Assembly (NCBI GenBank): GCA_017744365.1
Contig: JAGIBL010000002.1
Location: 496,001 to 560,000 of the forward strand
Direction: 5' to 3'
Source of the DNA: Nocardioidaceae bacterium
Lineage (GTDB): Bacteria > Actinomycetota > Actinomycetes > Propionibacteriales > Nocardioidaceae
Length of the DNA stretch: 64,000 nucleotides
A program made the translations under genes and the position numbers. This document shows, piece after piece, positions 17,607 through 25,241 of the stretch. Numbering within the stretch: the stretch's first letter is position 1; the number at the start of each line of letters is the position of its first letter. The notes under the pieces were generated by a model. The model worked only from the letters and a program-made list of their open reading frames with translations, searched no databases and was not told the DNA's origin.

Positions 17607-18947
17607 ATGGCCACCCAGACCGCGGTACCGAAGAAGGACCGCACCCACTACCTCTACCTCGCGGTGATCGCCGCGGTGGTCCTCGGCATTACCGTCGGGC
17701 TCGCCGCACCGGACTTCGCGGTCGAGCTCAAGCCGATCGGCACCGCGTTCGTGGCGCTCATCAAGATGATGATCTCGCCGGTGATCTTCTGCACGATCGT
17801 GCTCGGCGTCGGCTCGGTGAGCAGCGCCGCCAAGGTCGGCCGTGTCGGCGGGCTCGCCCTCGGCTACTTCCTGGCGATGTCCACCGCGGCGCTGGCGATC
17901 GGCCTCGTGGTGGGCAACCTCCTGCACCCGGGCAGCGGGCTGCACCTGACCGCGGACGCCGCCAAGGCCGGTGCCGCGCAGGCCGCCGAGCACACCTCGA
18001 CCACCGACTTCCTGCTCGGCATCGTGCCGACCAGCCTGCTCTCCTCGCTGACCGCGGGCTCGGTGCTGCAGACCCTGCTGGTGGCGCTGCTGGTCGGTTT
18101 CGCGCTGCAGGCGATGGGGTCGGCCGGCAAGCCCCTGCTGACCGGTGTCGAGCACGTCCAGAAGCTGGTCTTCCGGATCCTCTCGATGATCATGTGGGCC
18201 GCGCCGGTCGGCGCGTTCGGCGCGATGGCGGCCGTCGTCGGCGAGACCGGCGTGGACGCGCTCAAGAGCCTCGCGGTCATCATGGTCGGCTTCTACGTCA
18301 CCTGCGCGCTGTTCGTCTTCGTCGTGCTCGGCACGATCCTGCGGCTCGCCACCGGCGTCAACGTCTTCAAGCTGCTGCGCTACCTGGGCCGGGAGTTCCT
18401 GCTGATCCTCTCGACCTCGTCCTCGGAGTCGGCGCTGCCGCGGCTGATCGCGAAGATGGAGCATGCCGGCGTAGAGAAGCCGACCGTGGGTGTGGTGGTC
18501 CCGACCGGGTACTCCTTCAACCTCGACGGCACCGCGATCTACCTGACCATGGCGACGCTCTTCATCGCGACCGCGATGGGCAACCCGCTCCACCTGGGCG
18601 AGCAGATCTCGCTGCTGCTGTTCATGGTGGTGGCCTCGAAGGGCGCCGCCGGCGTGACCGGCGCCGGCATGGCCACGCTGGCGGGCGGGCTCGCCTCGCA
18701 CCGTCCGGACCTGCTCGACGGCGTCGGCCTGATCGTCGGCATCGACCGGTTCATGTCCGAGGCCCGGGCGCTGACCAACTTCGCGGGCAACGCCATCGCC
18801 ACCGTGGTGATCGGCTCCTGGACCGGCACCCTGGACAAGCAGCGGCTGGACCTGGTGCTGGCCGGCGGCGACCCGTTCGACGAGACCACGATGCTGGACG
18901 AGAGCCCAGCGCCGGTCGTGGACGAGCGGACGCCCGTCCTGGTCTAG
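17607..18947 (+). CDS. dctA: C4-dicarboxylate:cation symporter (DctA/GltP family)
   Basis: A 446-residue secondary transporter for succinate, fumarate, malate or glutamate-type substrates. Hallmarks are the serine-rich re-entrant loop SSSESALPRL, GYSFNLDGTAIY and the C-terminal RFMSEARALTNFAGNA. GGAGG lies 6 nt before the ATG. It is divergent from a CitA/CitB two-component pair, the usual partner, and has a CRP-like palindrome in its promoter region. Its TAG stop overlaps the stop of the convergent lipoprotein gene. Confidence 0.95.
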   Translation: MATQTAVPKKDRTHYLYLAVIAAVVLGITVGLAAPDFAVELKPIGTAFVALIKMMISPVIFCTIVLGVGSVSSAAKVGRVGGLALGYFLAMSTAALAIGLVVGNLLHPGSGLHLTADAAKAGAAQAAEHTSTTDFLLGIVPTSLLSSLTAGSVLQTLLVALLVGFALQAMGSAGKPLLTGVEHVQKLVFRILSMIMWAAPVGAFGAMAAVVGETGVDALKSLAVIMVGFYVTCALFVFVVLGTILRLATGVNVFKLLRYLGREFLLILSTSSSESALPRLIAKMEHAGVEKPTVGVVVPTGYSFNLDGTAIYLTMATLFIATAMGNPLHLGEQISLLLFMVVASKGAAGVTGAGMATLAGGLASHRPDLLDGVGLIVGIDRFMSEARALTNFAGNAIATVVIGSWTGTLDKQRLDLVLAGGDPFDETTMLDESPAPVVDERTPVLV

Positions 18948-19957
18948 CGGTTGTAGACCGAGCCCTTCGTCCGCAAGGGCTTCTGCTCCGGGCGGGTGTC
19001 CGCCTCGCAGGCGATCGGGTAGGACCCGTCCGGAGCAGGCCAGGCGTCCACGTCGATCTCGGCGATGCCGGTGAGCCTCTTGGTGGTCGAGATCGCCCGC
19101 AGGTACGACGTACAGGCCCTGTCGAGGACGGCGTAGCGAGCCGGCCTCACGTCGAGGTAGCGGCCGTCCGGGCCGCGCTTGATGCCCCGCGGGCCGGGGA
19201 ACCGGCGGGCGAGCACGGCGACCTTGGCGTCGATGACCGCGATCCGCTCGCGGTCGTGCTTGCGGGCGCAGTCCACGTAGACCAGGGCCCGCGAGTCGAT
19301 GCAGGTGCGCTGCGAGGTGGGGAACCGCCTGCCGAAGACGTCGGCGTAGCGGATCGTGCTGGCCCGTTGCTGGACGAACGTGCAGGCGAAGACCCGCTGG
19401 CCGCGCTGGAACTGCTCGGGCGAGGGCGGTGCCCAGCTCACCTTCATGCCGATCGGCAGCGCGGGGCGCACGACCGCCCCGGGCAGCCTGCTCTGGACCG
19501 CGGCGGCGGCCAGCGGCTTGGTCATGCAGGTGTTGAGCACGGCCCGCTCCAGCGCCCGGTAGAGGGGCCGGTCGGTGCGCAGCAGCACGGCGTACGAGGT
19601 GAGCTTGGGGGTCAGGCTCGGGATCTGCACCACCCGGTAGACCTCGATCCGGTGGCTCTTCGCACAGGAGCGGGTCTTCTCGAACGCGGGCCGGTCGGCC
19701 AGCGCGTGCGCGGCGGCGAAGTAGCTGACCCGCTGCGCGGTGGCCAGCGCGAGGATCGCCTGCGGGTCCGCGCCGAGCATCGTCTCGGTCCAGCAGGTGC
19801 CCTCCGACAGCGGCGTCTCGGCACCGTCCTCGCCGTCGCTGTCCGCGGAGCTGACCGGGGCGGTCGTGGGCGAGTCCTGGCGGACCGCCGACCCGCCGGC
19901 GCACGCGGTCAGCAGGGCCAGCAGGGCCGCGAGGACCAGGGCGCGAAGGGCGAGCAC
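18944..19957 (-). CDS. Septum-formation-family lipoprotein, function unknown
   Basis: A 337-residue exported lipoprotein. The signal ends LLALLTAC with the lipid-anchored Cys at about 19. The mature part has eight or more Cys (for example GTCWTET, RSCAKSH, NTCM, FACTF) and resembles actinobacterial septum-formation domain proteins, an assignment from memory. The GTG at 19957 is used; GATCCT 6 nt upstream could be a weak -10. It lies 12 bp downstream of the sugar-transferase operon on the same strand and may be its upstream neighbour's separate unit. The stop overlaps that of dctA within CTAG. Confidence 0.75.
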   Translation of the reverse strand: MLALRALVLAALLALLTACAGGSAVRQDSPTTAPVSSADSDGEDGAETPLSEGTCWTETMLGADPQAILALATAQRVSYFAAAHALADRPAFEKTRSCAKSHRIEVYRVVQIPSLTPKLTSYAVLLRTDRPLYRALERAVLNTCMTKPLAAAAVQSRLPGAVVRPALPIGMKVSWAPPSPEQFQRGQRVFACTFVQQRASTIRYADVFGRRFPTSQRTCIDSRALVYVDCARKHDRERIAVIDAKVAVLARRFPGPRGIKRGPDGRYLDVRPARYAVLDRACTSYLRAISTTKRLTGIAEIDVDAWPAPDGSYPIACEADTRPEQKPLRTKGSVYNR

Positions 19958-19969
19958 GCGGTCAGGATC

Positions 19970-21472
19970 TCAGTACGCGCCGTCGGAGACGAGCACGGCC
20001 TTGACGGTCTTCACCATGATGACCAGGTCGATGACCATCGACCAGTTGTCGACGTAGTAGAGGTCGAGGCGCACCGACTCCGCCCAGGACAGGTCGGAGC
20101 GGCCGGAGACCTGCCACAGGCCGGTCATGCCCGGACGGACCAGCATCCGCCGGTGGGTGTCCTTCTCGTACCGCTCGACGTCCTTGGGGAACAGCGGCCG
20201 CGGGCCGACCAGGCTCATCTCGCCCTTGAACACGTTGATGAGCTGCGGCAGCTCGTCGATCGAGTACTTGCGGATGAACCGGCCGAACCGGGTGATCCGC
20301 GGGTCGTCCTTGATCTTGAACAGCACGCCGCTGCCCTCGTTGGCGTCGTCGAGCTGCTCGCGCAGCTTGTCCGCGTTGACGACCATCGAGCGGAACTTCA
20401 CCATCTCGAACTCGTCGCCGTGGATGCCGACCCGGACCTGGCGGTAGAAGATCGGTCCGCGGTCCTGGAGCTTGATGACCAGCGCGGTGACGATGAGCAG
20501 CGGCGAGAGCGCGAGCAGCACGCACGAGGAGACGAACAGGTCGAAGGCGCGCTTGGCCCAGCCGCCGGCGCGGTCGCTCTGCGGCTCCTCGACCTGGACG
20601 AACGGCAGCCCGGCGACGTGCCGCATGTGCACCCGCGGGCCGGCGATGTCGGTCAGCGCCGGGGCGACCAGCATGTCGAGGTCCAGTCCCTGCAGGGTCC
20701 ACCCGAGCCGGCGCAGGTCCGCGGCCGAGGAGTAGGAGCCGCCGGCCACGATGACGCCGTCGACCTTCTGGTCGATCGCGACCTGGCGGACGTGCTCGAT
20801 GTCGCCGAGCACCGGCACCCCGATGGCGAGCGGGTCGTAGCCCCCGGGCACGCACATGCCGACGAGCCGGTAGCCCAGCCAGGGCGAGCGGCCGAGCACC
20901 TCGACGAGCTCGCGGACCGCGGTGGGCGAGCCGACCGCGACCATCCGGATCGAGAGCCGGCCCTGCTTGCGTGCCGAGTGCAGCGTCTGCCGGTCGACGT
21001 ACCGGGCGATGAGCAGCAGCGGCGTGCCCATGAGGAAGAACAGGAACGGGTAGCCGCGGGTGAGCTGGGCCTGGGAGAAGAAGCCGCCGGTGCAGACGAT
21101 CCCGAAGGTGATGAGGGAGGCGATCGTGATCGCCCGGAACTCCTCGAAGCCGGAGCCGTAGTTGCGCACCCGGTAGGCGCCGAGGAGCAGCAGCATCAGC
21201 AGCCACAGCACGATCACGCCAGGTCCGAGGATCGGCGCCCAGCTGAAGTCGTGCGGCACCTCGTGGAAGTACTTGTCGACCTGGTGCTGCCAGTTCCAGG
21301 CGAGCCAGGAGGTCACCAGGAGCACGCCGGCGTCGACCAGGAAGACCCCGATGAGCATCTGCCGGATCCGGTAGGTCAGCCGGACGTTGCGGGCCGGGCC
21401 CGCCGTGCTGACCACGGTCGCGGGATCCGGCGCGAGCACGTCGCTCTCGGTGTCCTTCACGGTCTCGCTCAT
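19970..21472 (-). CDS. Polyprenyl-phosphate sugar-1-phosphate transferase (exopolysaccharide initiation)
   Basis: A 500-residue polyisoprenyl-phosphate hexose-1-phosphate transferase that would start glycan repeat units on undecaprenyl phosphate. Four N-terminal membrane helices (about 38-150) are followed by a CoA-binding-like Rossmann domain, a fifth helix (about 305-330) and the catalytic C-terminal domain with KFRSMVVNAD, KYSIDELPQL, VGPRPLFP and RPGMTGLWQVSGRS. ATG 21472 overlaps the DUF2516 stop (ATGA). It is 16 kb from the Wzz/Wzy genes but is the only initiating transferase in the window. Confidence 0.92.
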   Translation of the reverse strand: MSETVKDTESDVLAPDPATVVSTAGPARNVRLTYRIRQMLIGVFLVDAGVLLVTSWLAWNWQHQVDKYFHEVPHDFSWAPILGPGVIVLWLLMLLLLGAYRVRNYGSGFEEFRAITIASLITFGIVCTGGFFSQAQLTRGYPFLFFLMGTPLLLIARYVDRQTLHSARKQGRLSIRMVAVGSPTAVRELVEVLGRSPWLGYRLVGMCVPGGYDPLAIGVPVLGDIEHVRQVAIDQKVDGVIVAGGSYSSAADLRRLGWTLQGLDLDMLVAPALTDIAGPRVHMRHVAGLPFVQVEEPQSDRAGGWAKRAFDLFVSSCVLLALSPLLIVTALVIKLQDRGPIFYRQVRVGIHGDEFEMVKFRSMVVNADKLREQLDDANEGSGVLFKIKDDPRITRFGRFIRKYSIDELPQLINVFKGEMSLVGPRPLFPKDVERYEKDTHRRMLVRPGMTGLWQVSGRSDLSWAESVRLDLYYVDNWSMVIDLVIMVKTVKAVLVSDGAY

Positions 21473-21747
21473 CGTCGCCGGGTCACCTGCACCAGGGCCG
21501 GGCGCACGTCGAGCAGGTACACCAGGATCGCGACGATGCCGATGATCATGAACAGTCCGCCCGGCAGCAGGACCTGCACCCCGAGCGCCAGGCCGAGGAT
21601 CCACAGCCATGCCTTCTTGGTCTGCTTGTCCGCCGCGTGGAAAGCCTGCGCCGGCCGCAGGACCGCATCCAGGAGTGCCCAGAGGTTCAGCAGGAGCAGC
21701 GCGATGGCGAAGATGCCGACGACGTCGTTGCGGAACTCGAAGAACAC
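21469..21747 (-). CDS. DUF2516 small membrane protein
   Basis: A 92-residue protein with two or three hydrophobic helices (about 8-30, 44-65, 66-82) and a basic tail. DUF2516 is an actinobacterial family of unknown role. The GTG at 21747 has TAGGGT 6 nt upstream, so it probably has its own leaderless promoter, separate from the hbhA-like gene whose terminator lies at 21820. It overlaps the sugar transferase by ATGA. The HTH / HbhA / DUF2516 order matches Rv0474-Rv0476 of M. tuberculosis as I recall it. Confidence 0.82.
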   Translation of the reverse strand: MFFEFRNDVVGIFAIALLLLNLWALLDAVLRPAQAFHAADKQTKKAWLWILGLALGVQVLLPGGLFMIIGIVAILVYLLDVRPALVQVTRRR

Positions 21748-21753
21748 CCCCCA

Positions 21754-21759
21754 ACCCTA
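21754..21759 (-). promoter_or_regulatory. Candidate -10 for a leaderless DUF2516/sugar-transferase operon
   Basis: TAGGGT on the minus strand, 6 nt before the GTG at 21747. Confidence 0.45.
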
Positions 21760-21819
21760 GAGCGCACGGCCCACCCGCGTCCTGGCTACCGAGACGTTGA
21801 TCCACACCCCGTACACGAA

Positions 21820-21849
21820 ACTGGGCCCCCGGAATTCCGGGGGCCCAGT
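21820..21849. terminator. Perfect 30-bp palindrome downstream of the HbhA-like gene
   Basis: ACTGGGCCCCCGG, an AATT centre and CCGGGGGCCCAGT form a perfect 13-bp GC-rich stem with a 4-nt loop. It lies 14 bp past the stop of the HbhA-like gene (minus strand) and is followed there by TTTCGTG, a weak U-run, so it is the likely terminator separating that gene from DUF2516. Confidence 0.75.
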
Positions 21850-21863
21850 CGGTGACGCGTGGG

Positions 21864-22442
21864 TCAGGCGGTCTTCTTGACGGCCTTCTTGGCCGGAGCC
21901 TTCTTGGCGGTGGCCTTCTTCGCCGGCGCCTTCTTGGCGGCGGTTTTGGTGGCCGGGGCCTTGCGGGCGGCCTTCTTGGCCGGCTTCACGTTCGCGACGG
22001 CCTTGACGCCGTCCTTGCGCAGCGCGGCGACGAACTTCTCACCGCGGGCGGCGAGCTCGGCGTAGGTGCTGTTGAGCTCCTCGATCGCCTCGTTCACCAG
22101 GGCCTCGAGCTTGCCCGGCAGCGCCTGGGCGTCCTTCTGGGCCTCGGCGACGCGAGCCTCGAACTTGGCCTGGGCCTTCTTTGCGTCCGCGCGGAGCTCC
22201 TCGACGCGGGTCTTCGCCTGCGCCTGCAGGGTCTTGGAGTCGAAGTCGACCTTGGCGACGCGCGCCTGCACGCCGGACACGCGGGTCTGGACGGTGTCGA
22301 ACCGGGCCTGGGTCGCCTTCTGTGCCTCGGTCGCGTAGCCGCGGGCGTACTCGACGGCGAGCTCGGTGGCGCCGGCAACGGCGTACAGCGGCTTCACGGC
22401 CTCGGTCTTGAGCTGCTCGGCGTTGAACTGGGTCTTGGCCAT
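21864..22442 (-). CDS. HbhA-like protein with long coiled coil and Lys/Ala-rich histone-like tail
   Basis: A 192-residue protein related to mycobacterial heparin-binding haemagglutinin. Residues about 25-130 are heptad-like and Ala/Glu/Lys/Gln rich (coiled coil); about 150-192 are repeats of the type KKAPAKK and TAAKKAP, a polycationic tail that in HbhA binds heparan sulfate and in histone-like proteins binds DNA. There is no signal peptide. GGAAATTGAG precedes the ATG. One base separates it from the XRE regulator stop. An adhesin, lipid-inclusion or nucleoid role is equally possible here. Confidence 0.82.
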   Translation of the reverse strand: MAKTQFNAEQLKTEAVKPLYAVAGATELAVEYARGYATEAQKATQARFDTVQTRVSGVQARVAKVDFDSKTLQAQAKTRVEELRADAKKAQAKFEARVAEAQKDAQALPGKLEALVNEAIEELNSTYAELAARGEKFVAALRKDGVKAVANVKPAKKAARKAPATKTAAKKAPAKKATAKKAPAKKAVKKTA

Positions 22443-22443
22443 C

Positions 22444-22896
22444 TCAATTTCCTTCGTTTCCTGCACCCGGACCGGGGTCTGCCGGCAGGGCGTCGGGGGT
22501 GGGGGTGGTGTGAGCATCGTTGCTCTCGTTGCTGCCGCTCGCGTTCGTCGCCCGGAAGGCCTGGTAGACCTCGAGCAGCGCCTGCTTCTGCCGCTCGGTC
22601 AGACCGGGATCGGCGAGGACCGCGAGCTCCACCGAGCGGACCTGGTCCTCGTCCGGGTTCAGGATCCCGGCCTGGACGTAGACCTGCTCGGCAGAGATCC
22701 GAAGTGCCTTCGCGAGCTGCTGGAGCACTTCGGCAGAAGGCCGGCGCAGACCGCGTTCGATCTGGCTCAGGTAGGGGTTGGACACGCCCGCCTGCTCGGC
22801 GAGCTGGCGCAGGGAGACCCCGGCGTTCACCCGCTGCTCGCGCAGGTACCCACCGAGGGACTCGACGGTCATCCCGACCTTGGACTTCTTGGCCAC
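22444..22896 (-). CDS. XRE-family helix-turn-helix regulator (Rv0474-like)
   Basis: A 150-residue regulator with an N-terminal HTH (about 14-68: LREQRVNAGVSLRQLAEQ, then SNPYLSQIERGLRRPSAE) and a C-terminal acidic tail rich in Pro, Gly and Asn. The GTG at 22896 is the only reasonable in-frame start; an ATG at 22904 is out of frame. It is co-transcribed with the HbhA-like gene (stop, one base, ATG). The 130-bp divergent region in front of it carries a GTGCTA/TAGCAC inverted repeat, a possible self-binding site. Confidence 0.85.
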   Translation of the reverse strand: MAKKSKVGMTVESLGGYLREQRVNAGVSLRQLAEQAGVSNPYLSQIERGLRRPSAEVLQQLAKALRISAEQVYVQAGILNPDEDQVRSVELAVLADPGLTERQKQALLEVYQAFRATNASGSNESNDAHTTPTPDALPADPGPGAGNEGN

Positions 22897-22905
22897 GTCA
22901 CCATG

Positions 22906-22925
22906 GTGCTAACTCTTGCTAGCAC
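22906..22925. promoter_or_regulatory. Inverted repeat upstream of the XRE regulator
   Basis: GTGCTA (22906-22911) and TAGCAC (22920-22925) are separated by 8 bp; the centre also contains TGCTAGCA, an 8-bp palindrome. TGCTAGC recurs at 23007-23013 next to the asparaginase -10. This is a candidate operator for the XRE regulator. Confidence 0.4.
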
Positions 22926-23013
22926 TCTGCAACCTCAGGACTGGTGAATCGGGTCACAAAGTCGAGTGACTCACCGGAGAATAGGCGATGTTTCAACCAA
23001 CCGGACTGCTAGC

Positions 23014-23019
23014 TAGTCT
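23014..23019 (+). promoter_or_regulatory. Candidate -10 for leaderless asparaginase transcript
   Basis: TAGTCT ends 6 nt before the GTG at 23026; no ribosome site is present. Confidence 0.45.
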
Positions 23020-23025
23020 TCGCAC

Positions 23026-24012
23026 GTGTCGCCTGTCATCGCCGAGATCGTCCGCTCCGGGGTCGTCGAGGGCCACCACTACGGTGCCGTGGTCGCGCTC
23101 GGCGCCGACGGGTCCGTCACCTACAGCCGCGGCGAGGTGACCGCGCCGTTCCTGCCGCGCTCGTGCAACAAGCCGCTGCAGGCACTGGCGATGGTGCGCG
23201 CCGGGCTGGACCTGGACGGGGAGCTGCTCGCGCTCGCCTGCGCCTCCCACTCCGGCGAGGACTTCCACCTCGACGGCGTACGACGGATCCTGGCCGGCGC
23301 CGGCCTGGGCGAGGACGCCCTCGGCAACCCGGCCGGATGGCCGCTGGAGGACCGGGTCCGCGACCAGGTGCTGCGCACCGGCGGCACCGAGAGCCGGCTG
23401 TTCATGAACTGCTCCGGCAAGCACGCCGCGATGCTGGCCACCTGCGTGGCCAACGGCTGGCCGACCGCGACCTACCTCGACCCCGCGCACCCGCTGCAGC
23501 AGGCGATCGCGGCCGACTTCGCCGCGCAGACCGGCGAGAGCGTCGCGCACGTGGCGACCGACGGCTGCGGTGCGCCGCTGCTGTCCACCTCGCTGGTCGG
23601 CCTGGCCCGCGCGTTCTCGCGGCTGGCCACCGACCCGGCCACCGACCCGGCCGCCGACCCGGCCGCCGACCCGGCCGCCGCCCGGGTCGCCGGCGCGATC
23701 CGGCAGCACCCGGCGTACGTCTCCGGCAGCGAGCGCGACGAGCGGGTGCTGCTCACCGCGATCCCGGGCGCGATCGGCAAGGCCGGCGCCGAGTCCTGCT
23801 ACGCGGTGGCCCTGCCCGACGGGCGCGCGTTCGCGCTCAAGACCGACGACGGCGCCGCCCGGGCCCGGCCGGTGGTGATGGCCGCGCTGCTGCGCCACCT
23901 CGGCGTGGACACCGATCCCGGCGTGGACACCGCCGCGGTGCGCCGGACCGGCGAGCACCCCCTGTACGGCGGCGGCGCGGTCGTCGGCGAGATCCGGGCC
24001 GTGCTGGTCTGA
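23026..24012 (+). CDS. L-asparaginase II family amidohydrolase
   Basis: A 328-residue asparaginase II (thermolabile Rhizobium-type) that hydrolyses asparagine to aspartate and ammonia. Family motifs are SRGEVTAPFLPRSCNKPLQA near the start, SHSGE, MNCSGKHAAML and DGCGAP. About 16 residues around position 205 are an in-frame TDPA/ADPA tandem repeat encoded by 12-bp units (23632-23679), an insertion in a surface loop. The GTG start has TAGTCT 6 nt upstream. cysC follows 12 bp after its stop and is probably co-transcribed. Confidence 0.9.
   Translation: MSPVIAEIVRSGVVEGHHYGAVVALGADGSVTYSRGEVTAPFLPRSCNKPLQALAMVRAGLDLDGELLALACASHSGEDFHLDGVRRILAGAGLGEDALGNPAGWPLEDRVRDQVLRTGGTESRLFMNCSGKHAAMLATCVANGWPTATYLDPAHPLQQAIAADFAAQTGESVAHVATDGCGAPLLSTSLVGLARAFSRLATDPATDPAADPAADPAAARVAGAIRQHPAYVSGSERDERVLLTAIPGAIGKAGAESCYAVALPDGRAFALKTDDGAARARPVVMAALLRHLGVDTDPGVDTAAVRRTGEHPLYGGGAVVGEIRAVLV
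23632..23679 (+). repeat. Four tandem 12-bp units inside the asparaginase gene
   Basis: Four head-to-tail copies of GACCCGGCC(A/G)CC; the first differs by one base. Each encodes Asp-Pro-Ala-Thr/Ala. The unit is a multiple of three, so copy-number change keeps the frame. Confidence 0.9.
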
Positions 24013-24024
24013 CCCTCTGGCAGC

Positions 24025-25182
24025 ATGGCGGCCGTGCCCGACCAGTACTGCCCGACGCCCCGCGAGCTCGACGACCTCGAGCTGCTGCTCAACGGCGGCC
24101 TCGCCCCGCTGACCAACTTCACCGACGGCCCGGTCTCGCTCACGCTGCCCGACGGCCTCACCGAGGCCGAGCTGGTCGACCCCGAGGGCCTGCCGCTGGC
24201 GCGGTACACCCCGGACTCGCTCACGGCGCTGAGCGCACCGTCGTACGGGCCGTTCCGGCGGCTGCACCTCGCGCCGGCCGAGACCAGGAGCCGGTACGAC
24301 GGTGCCCTGACCGTCCCGGTCGCCTCCGCGCTCAGCACCGCCGACCTGGCCGCGATCCAGGCCGCCCGCGGCGGGCGCCGGGTGCTGCTGCTCGCGCTGG
24401 TCGGCACCGGCACGCCGCAGGGCCTCACCGGCGTCGGGCTGGTGCGCGCGACCCTGGCAGCCGCGGACCTGCTCGGGGACGCGGACGTGGTCGCGGCGAC
24501 GCTGCCCAGCCACGGCGACGCGGACACCGACCACGCGCTCGGCCAGCAGGTGGTGGCCAACTACGCCCCCGGCGACGTGCTCGCGCTGCCGGACAGCGAC
24601 GACGACGACCTCCCCGCCGAGATCGAGGCCGTCGTCGCCCAGGACCAGCCCGAGGAGCCCGGCGTGGTGGTGTTCTTCACCGGCCTGTCCGGCAGCGGCA
24701 AGTCCACGCTCGCCCAGGCGCTGCTGGACCGGGTGCTCGAGCACGGCGAGCGGACCGTGACCAGCCTGGACGGCGACGTGGTCCGGCGGAACCTGTCGGC
24801 CGGGCTGACCTTCTCCAAGGAGGACCGGGAGACCAACATCCGCCGGATCGGGTGGGTGGCCGCCGAGATCGCCCGGCACCGCGGGGTGGCGATCTGCTCG
24901 CCGATCGCGCCGTTCGACAGCACCCGCAAGCAGGTGCGCGCGATGGCCGAGGACGCCGGCGGGACCTTCGTGCTGGTGCACGTGGCCACCCCGCTGGAGG
25001 AGTGCGAGCGGCGCGACCGCAAGGGCCTCTACGCCAAGGCGCGGGCAGGCGAGATCCCCGAGTTCACCGGCATCTCCTCGCCGTACGAGGAGCCGGAGGA
25101 CGCCGCCGTCCGGGTGGACACCACCGGACGCACGGTCGAGGACGCCCTGCGAGACGTTCTCGCCGTCCTGCCCTTCGACTGA
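24025..25182 (+). CDS. cysC: Adenylyl-sulfate kinase with degenerate ATP-sulfurylase-like N-terminal region
   Basis: A 385-residue protein. The C-terminal 175 residues are a complete APS kinase making PAPS: P-loop GLSGSGKST (220-228), DGDVVRRNLS, FSKEDRETNIRRIG and GLYAKARAGEIPEFTGI. The first ~190 residues look like a decayed ATP-sulfurylase: RELDDLELLLNGGLAPLTNF (13-32) recalls its PUA-like domain, but no QxRN or HxxH catalytic motifs are present. Sulfurylase activity is supplied by CysDN (27054-29254), so the N-terminus is probably structural or regulatory. ATG 24025 is used; GTG 24034 is an alternative. Confidence 0.88.
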   Translation: MAAVPDQYCPTPRELDDLELLLNGGLAPLTNFTDGPVSLTLPDGLTEAELVDPEGLPLARYTPDSLTALSAPSYGPFRRLHLAPAETRSRYDGALTVPVASALSTADLAAIQAARGGRRVLLLALVGTGTPQGLTGVGLVRATLAAADLLGDADVVAATLPSHGDADTDHALGQQVVANYAPGDVLALPDSDDDDLPAEIEAVVAQDQPEEPGVVVFFTGLSGSGKSTLAQALLDRVLEHGERTVTSLDGDVVRRNLSAGLTFSKEDRETNIRRIGWVAAEIARHRGVAICSPIAPFDSTRKQVRAMAEDAGGTFVLVHVATPLEECERRDRKGLYAKARAGEIPEFTGISSPYEEPEDAAVRVDTTGRTVEDALRDVLAVLPFD

Positions 25183-25184
25183 TC

Positions 25185-25190
25185 TAGTAT
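25185..25190 (+). promoter_or_regulatory. Candidate -10 of the TauE-like transporter gene
   Basis: TAGTAT just after the cysC stop, 51 bp upstream of the GTG at 25242, which suggests its own promoter with a leader of about 45 nt. Confidence 0.35.
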
Positions 25191-25241
25191 CGCTACTTGA
25201 TCGACTTTCAACCCTCTGCCTGACCAACAGACGGGACCCTC

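Noticed and set aside
17543-21760. 1405-residue plus-strand open frame
   Set aside because: Antisense or out-of-frame to dctA, the lipoprotein and the sugar transferase, each of which has full family motifs; the translation is low complexity.
22905-22929. CIRCE heat-shock element
   Set aside because: The half-sites are in reversed (everted) order, so it does not fit TTAGCACTC-N9-GAGTGCTAA.
23632-23679. CRISPR-like repeat
   Set aside because: The units are directly adjacent without spacers and keep the reading frame of asparaginase.
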